The notes under the pieces: generated by a model
The model's database searches: none
The model's input: only the letters and a program-made list of their open reading frames with translations
What the model was told of the DNA's origin: nothing
Translations under genes and position numbers: made by a program
Part shown: in pieces, positions 60,180-64,000 of the stretch
How the letters are laid out: each line of letters begins with the position of its first letter
Position numbering within the stretch: the first letter of the stretch is position 1
Source of the DNA: Bacteroidaceae bacterium
GTDB taxonomy: Bacteria; Bacteroidota; Bacteroidia; Bacteroidales; Bacteroidaceae
Direction: 5' to 3'
Length of the DNA stretch: 64,000 bases
NCBI GenBank assembly: GCA_017958545.1
Contig: JAGDCM010000091.1
Span: 1 to 64,000, forward strand

Positions 60180-61619
60180 ATGAAGACTTTCAAATATATC
60201 CTCGGTGCAGTCTGCATCAGTGTCGCCAGTAGCGCAATGGCACAAAACCTCAACAGCGCGTATTTCATGGACGGATACACCTACGGCTATGAACTCAATC
60301 CCGCCAAAGACTATGAGAGAAAGGGATTCGTATCGATGCCCATTCTGTCTAACATCAACATGTCACTCTCCGGTAATCTCGACTACACGGACATCTTCTA
60401 CAAACTACCCAACGGCAAGCTCGCCACGTTCATGCATCCCAAGATCAGCGCCGACGAAGCTCTGAAGAACTTCTCTTCACGTGAGAAGCTCGCTGTGGAT
60501 ATGCGTCTCGACATTATCAACTTCGGTTTCCACGCATGGAACGGCTACAACTTCTTCAACCTGAGCATGCGCTCCACCACCGGCTTCAGTGCACCGTACG
60601 AGCTTTTCGAGATGGCAAAGACACTCGCCAACAAAAACTACGACATCGGTAAGGTATGCACTCAGAGCACCACATGGATGGAAATCGGCTTCGGACACAG
60701 CCATCAGGTGACAGACGCCTGGAGAGTGGGTGGAACGATGAAGATTCTGTTGGGCGGCGCCCGCATGAACATGAAGGCCAATAATCTCAAGATGGAACTC
60801 GCAGGCCCCGACAAATGGATATTGACATCAGACGCTGAGATGGAAGTTGCTGCGAAGGGATTCACCTGGGGTGAAGACAAATATGGCAATCCTATATACA
60901 ACACCGACCCTTACGACAACGGCGAACCACGTGAGCCCGGAATCATCAAGCTCAATAAAATGGACATCACAAAGGGAGGTATCGGCGGCGTAGGTCTGGC
61001 ATTCGACTTCGGTGCAGAATGGGATTTGGAGAAAAACGACCTCGTGAAGGGTCTCAAGGTAAGTGCATCTCTGCTTGACTTCGGCTTCATCAACTGGAGT
61101 GACATACACAAAGCTAAAAGCGTGGAGAATAGCTACGAATTCGACGGCTTTAACAATATCAAGGTGAAGGACGGCGACGGCAGAACTTTGGGCAGTCAGT
61201 TTGATGACTTCACCACCGGTGTTTCCAAACTTTACAACTTCCAGGACAAAGGCACCGAGAGCGGTGCACGTATGCTGGGTGCTACACTCAACATCGGTGT
61301 GAACTACAAGATGCCGTTCTACAACAAACTGGACGTAGGCTTCCTCAACACGACACGCATTCAGGGAGCATACTCATGGAACGACACCCGTCTCTCTGCC
61401 AACATCCATCCCGTGAAGTGGTTGGAAGGCGGCATCAACCTCGGCTTTGGCACTCTGGGAGCAAGCTTCGGCTGGATTATCAACATCCACACCAGGGGCT
61501 TTAGCCTCTTTGCCGGTATGGACCGCATCATGAGCAAGCTATCCAAGCAGTACATCCCCACAAAGAGCTCTACAAACGTGAGCCTTGGTATCAGCTTCCC
61601 CTTCGGCAGCAGACAATAA
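60180..61619 (+). CDS. DUF5723 family outer-membrane beta-barrel protein
   Basis: This 479-residue protein has a signal peptide (1-21, ...SAMAQ). 'NSAYFMDGYTYGYELNPA' at the N-terminus, 'GFGHSHQVTDAWRVGGTMKILLGGA' and the end 'NVSLGISFPFGS' with a charged last residue are those of DUF5723, predicted porin-like barrels in Bacteroidetes. The cargo is unknown. It follows a lipoprotein gene and precedes purL by 27 bases. Confidence 0.85.
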   Translation: MKTFKYILGAVCISVASSAMAQNLNSAYFMDGYTYGYELNPAKDYERKGFVSMPILSNINMSLSGNLDYTDIFYKLPNGKLATFMHPKISADEALKNFSSREKLAVDMRLDIINFGFHAWNGYNFFNLSMRSTTGFSAPYELFEMAKTLANKNYDIGKVCTQSTTWMEIGFGHSHQVTDAWRVGGTMKILLGGARMNMKANNLKMELAGPDKWILTSDAEMEVAAKGFTWGEDKYGNPIYNTDPYDNGEPREPGIIKLNKMDITKGGIGGVGLAFDFGAEWDLEKNDLVKGLKVSASLLDFGFINWSDIHKAKSVENSYEFDGFNNIKVKDGDGRTLGSQFDDFTTGVSKLYNFQDKGTESGARMLGATLNIGVNYKMPFYNKLDVGFLNTTRIQGAYSWNDTRLSANIHPVKWLEGGINLGFGTLGASFGWIINIHTRGFSLFAGMDRIMSKLSKQYIPTKSSTNVSLGISFPFGSRQ

Positions 61620-61646
61620 AACATATTTAAGGTAATAAAGATATCT

Positions 61647-64000
61647 ATGATTACATTCTTCAGAACAAACGACGGAAACATCATCGCCACAGAAAGTGCA
61701 CAACAGTTCTCCCGCGAGGAGACAGAAAAACTCTCATGGCTCTACGGAGAGGCAGAAGCACTCAAAGAGCAGCGGCTCGACGGATTTTTTGTAGGTCCAC
61801 GACGCGAAATGATAACACCATGGAGCACCAACGCAGTGGAAATAACCCAGAACATGGCGCTCAACGGTATCCGACGCATTGAAGAATACTTGCCGGTGGC
61901 AGACGAGAACGCAGACTACGATCCGATGCTGCAACGTCTCTACAAGGCGCTCGATCAGGATATCTTTACCGTGAACATTGAACCTGCTCCCATCCGCGAG
62001 ATAACAAATCTTGAGGAATACAACGAGCAGGAAGGACTGGCACTTTCACCTGAGGAGATTGAATATCTCCATAAGGTGGAAGGCCAACTCGGAAGACCGC
62101 TGACAGACAGCGAAGTGTTCGGTTTTGCACAGATTAACTCGGAGCACTGCCGACACAAAATCTTCGGCGGCACATTCATCATCGACGGAGAGGAGAAGGA
62201 ATCTTCCCTCTTCAAGATGATTAAACGCACTACAGAGGAGAATCCTCACCATATCATCTCTGCATACAAGGACAACGTGGCGTTCGCAGAAGGTCCCGTA
62301 GTGGAGCAGTTCGCACCCGACAATCACGCTACGAGCGACTGGTTCCGCGTGAAACCCATCGAGAGCGTCATATCCATCAAGGCAGAGACACACAACTTCC
62401 CCACCACCGTAGAACCCTTCAACGGTGCCTCCACAGGTACCGGCGGTGAGATACGGGACCGTATGGGCGGTGGTGTCGGTTCTTGGCCGATAGCCGGTAC
62501 GGCAGTATATATGACCAGTTATCCCCGCACAAAGGAGGAGCGCGAATGGGAGCGTCTCCTGCCCGTGCGCGAATGGCTCTACCAGACACCGCGACAGATA
62601 CTTACGAAGGCTTCAAACGGAGCCTCCGACTTCGGTAACAAGTTCGGTCAGCCGCTCATCTGCGGCAGTGTGCTGACATTCGAGCATCAGGAACCCAACG
62701 AACCGCTATACGCCTACGACAAGGTTATCATGCTGGCAGGCGGTGTGGGCTACGGCACAAAGCGCGACTGCCTCAAAGGCAAACCGCAGGCAGGCAACAA
62801 AGTCGTTGTCGTGGGGGGCGACAACTATCGCATCGGACTGGGCGGCGGCAGCGTGAGCAGCGTGGAAACTGGACGCTACTCATCCGGCATCGAACTGAAT
62901 GCCGTGCAGCGTGCAAACCCGGAGATGCAGAAGCGTGCAAATAACCTCGTGCGCGCGCTATGTGAAGAAGAGGTAAACCCCGTGGTATCCATTCACGACC
63001 ACGGAAGCGCAGGACATGTGAACTGTCTTTCAGAACTCGTGGAAGAGTGCGGCGGCCTTATCGATATGTCGAAACTGCCTATCGGCGACCCCACCCTCTC
63101 AGCCAAAGAGATTATTGCCAACGAGAGTCAGGAGCGCATGGGACTGCTCATTGACGAGAAACATATCGACCACGTGCGTCAAATCGCCGAGCGTGAACGC
63201 GCCCCGCTCTATATCGTGGGTGAGACAACCGGCGACGCACACTTTGCATTCCAGCAGGCCGACGGACGCCGTCCCTTCGACTTGGAGGTGAGCCAGATGT
63301 TCGGCCACTCGCCCAAGACGGTGATGGTGGACAAGACTGTGGAGCACCACTACGAGGATGTCAGCTACAATGCGAAGAATCTAAATACATATCTTGAGGA
63401 CGTGCTCCGCCTGGAGGCTGTTGCCTGCAAGGACTGGCTCACTAACAAGGTAGACAGGAGTGTGACCGGCAAGGTGGCTCGCCAGCAATGTCAGGGCGAA
63501 CTGCAGCTGCCGCTCTCCGACTGCGGCGTGGTGGCCCTCGACTATCAGTTCCACAAAGGCATCGCAACAGCATTGGGACACGCTCCACAGGCTGCACTTG
63601 CAGATCCCGCAAAAGGTAGTGTACTGGCTGTTGCCGAATCATTGACAAATATCCTGTGGGCTCCTCTCGAGGAAGGACTCGACACAGTATCGCTGTCTGC
63701 CAACTGGATGTGGCCGTGCCGTGCTCAGGAGGGCGAAGACGCACGTCTGTATACAGCCGTTAAGGCTCTCTCTGATTTCTGCTGCGCATTGGAAATCAAC
63801 GTTCCCACGGGAAAGGACTCCCTCTCGATGACGCAGAAATATCCTTCCGGCCAGAAAGTCATCTCTCCGGGCACAGTCATTGTGACAAGCGGCGGCCAGG
63901 TGAGCGACGTACGCAAAGTGGTGAGCCCTGTGATGCAGAGAGACATAGCATCCGGTTTCTACCACATCGACTTCTCGTTCGACAAACTACGTCTTGGCGG
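61647..64000 (+). CDS. purL: Phosphoribosylformylglycinamidine synthase, 3' end cut by window edge
   Basis: The first 784 residues are visible and the frame stays open to base 64000. It is the long single-chain PurL (about 1,230-1,300 aa) that converts FGAR to FGAM in purine synthesis. Visible: 'FGFAQINSEHCRHKIF', 'IKAETHNFPTTVEPFNGASTGTGGEIRD', 'GGVGYGTKRDCL', 'GGDNYRIGLGGGSVSS' and 'VPTGKDSLSMTQ'. The glutaminase domain lies outside. Start ATG at 61647 follows the DUF5723 gene by 27 bases. Confidence 0.95.
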   Translation, partial: MITFFRTNDGNIIATESAQQFSREETEKLSWLYGEAEALKEQRLDGFFVGPRREMITPWSTNAVEITQNMALNGIRRIEEYLPVADENADYDPMLQRLYKALDQDIFTVNIEPAPIREITNLEEYNEQEGLALSPEEIEYLHKVEGQLGRPLTDSEVFGFAQINSEHCRHKIFGGTFIIDGEEKESSLFKMIKRTTEENPHHIISAYKDNVAFAEGPVVEQFAPDNHATSDWFRVKPIESVISIKAETHNFPTTVEPFNGASTGTGGEIRDRMGGGVGSWPIAGTAVYMTSYPRTKEEREWERLLPVREWLYQTPRQILTKASNGASDFGNKFGQPLICGSVLTFEHQEPNEPLYAYDKVIMLAGGVGYGTKRDCLKGKPQAGNKVVVVGGDNYRIGLGGGSVSSVETGRYSSGIELNAVQRANPEMQKRANNLVRALCEEEVNPVVSIHDHGSAGHVNCLSELVEECGGLIDMSKLPIGDPTLSAKEIIANESQERMGLLIDEKHIDHVRQIAERERAPLYIVGETTGDAHFAFQQADGRRPFDLEVSQMFGHSPKTVMVDKTVEHHYEDVSYNAKNLNTYLEDVLRLEAVACKDWLTNKVDRSVTGKVARQQCQGELQLPLSDCGVVALDYQFHKGIATALGHAPQAALADPAKGSVLAVAESLTNILWAPLEEGLDTVSLSANWMWPCRAQEGEDARLYTAVKALSDFCCALEINVPTGKDSLSMTQKYPSGQKVISPGTVIVTSGGQVSDVRKVVSPVMQRDIASGFYHIDFSFDKLRLG

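Overview
The window looks like chromosome of a member of the order Bacteroidales, most likely close to Prevotella. The evidence is the repeated Bacteroidetes-type promoter element TAnnTTTG in front of many genes, a run of families typical of this order (DUF4827, DUF4836, DUF4924, DUF5723, a RprX/RprY-like two-component pair, an EF-G2-type elongation factor, Rho with a long disordered insert), and the gene order ilvD-ilvB-ilvN-acyl-ACP thioesterase-ilvC. The genus is an inference. The sequence is about half G+C by eye, apart from a clearly AT-richer stretch at about 16-23.4 kb.

Layout: 1-3.8 kb holds the tail of a DUF1573 protein, a DUF2264 protein, a ModF-like double ABC ATPase and an omega-amidase-type nitrilase. 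3.85-9.9 kb is a minus-strand branched-chain amino acid operon ending in a hairpin terminator. 10-11.2 kb is a FucO-type dehydrogenase. 11.3-13.2 kb is a divergent pair: a sigma-like protein fused to a macro-like domain, and a von Willebrand A protein. 13.3-23.4 kb is an accessory region: a DUF4143 ATPase between two 84-bp direct repeats, two small HD hydrolases, a serpin with a cysteine-rich head directly behind a radical-SAM gene, an HTH/membrane protein, two PD-(D/E)XK nucleases, and a YafQ/RelB-type toxin-antitoxin pair. Its long gaps are filled with degenerate tandem repeats of period 7, 8, 10 and 11 bp.

From 23.8 kb the content is mostly core: a group-2-like sigma factor, an alpha/beta hydrolase fusion, LptD, Rho, MtaB, a 56-residue lipoprotein, rpsF-rpsR-rplI, RprY/RprX, an EF-G2-like factor, HemW/DUF4827/DHH phosphoesterase, an ECF sigma factor, an exonuclease-RlmI-RsmE-DUF4836 operon, FtsK, LolA, a phosphoglycolate phosphatase-like enzyme, a GH29 fucosidase, an MFS transporter, a five-gene LysE-DUF4924-PrfC-YrdC-ClC operon, a ROK kinase, a lipoprotein and DUF5723 barrel pair, and the 5' part of purL, which runs off the right edge.

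Connections: FucO reduces the lactaldehyde made from L-fucose, which a GH29 enzyme such as the one at 49.8 kb would release. YrdC starts the t6A tRNA modification that MtaB then methylthiolates. Three unrelated genes have TAnnTTTG exactly four bases before the start codon and are candidates for leaderless mRNAs. The most unusual items are the 7-bp/11-bp repeat tracts and the probable operon of nuclease, HTH/membrane protein, radical-SAM enzyme and cysteine-headed serpin.
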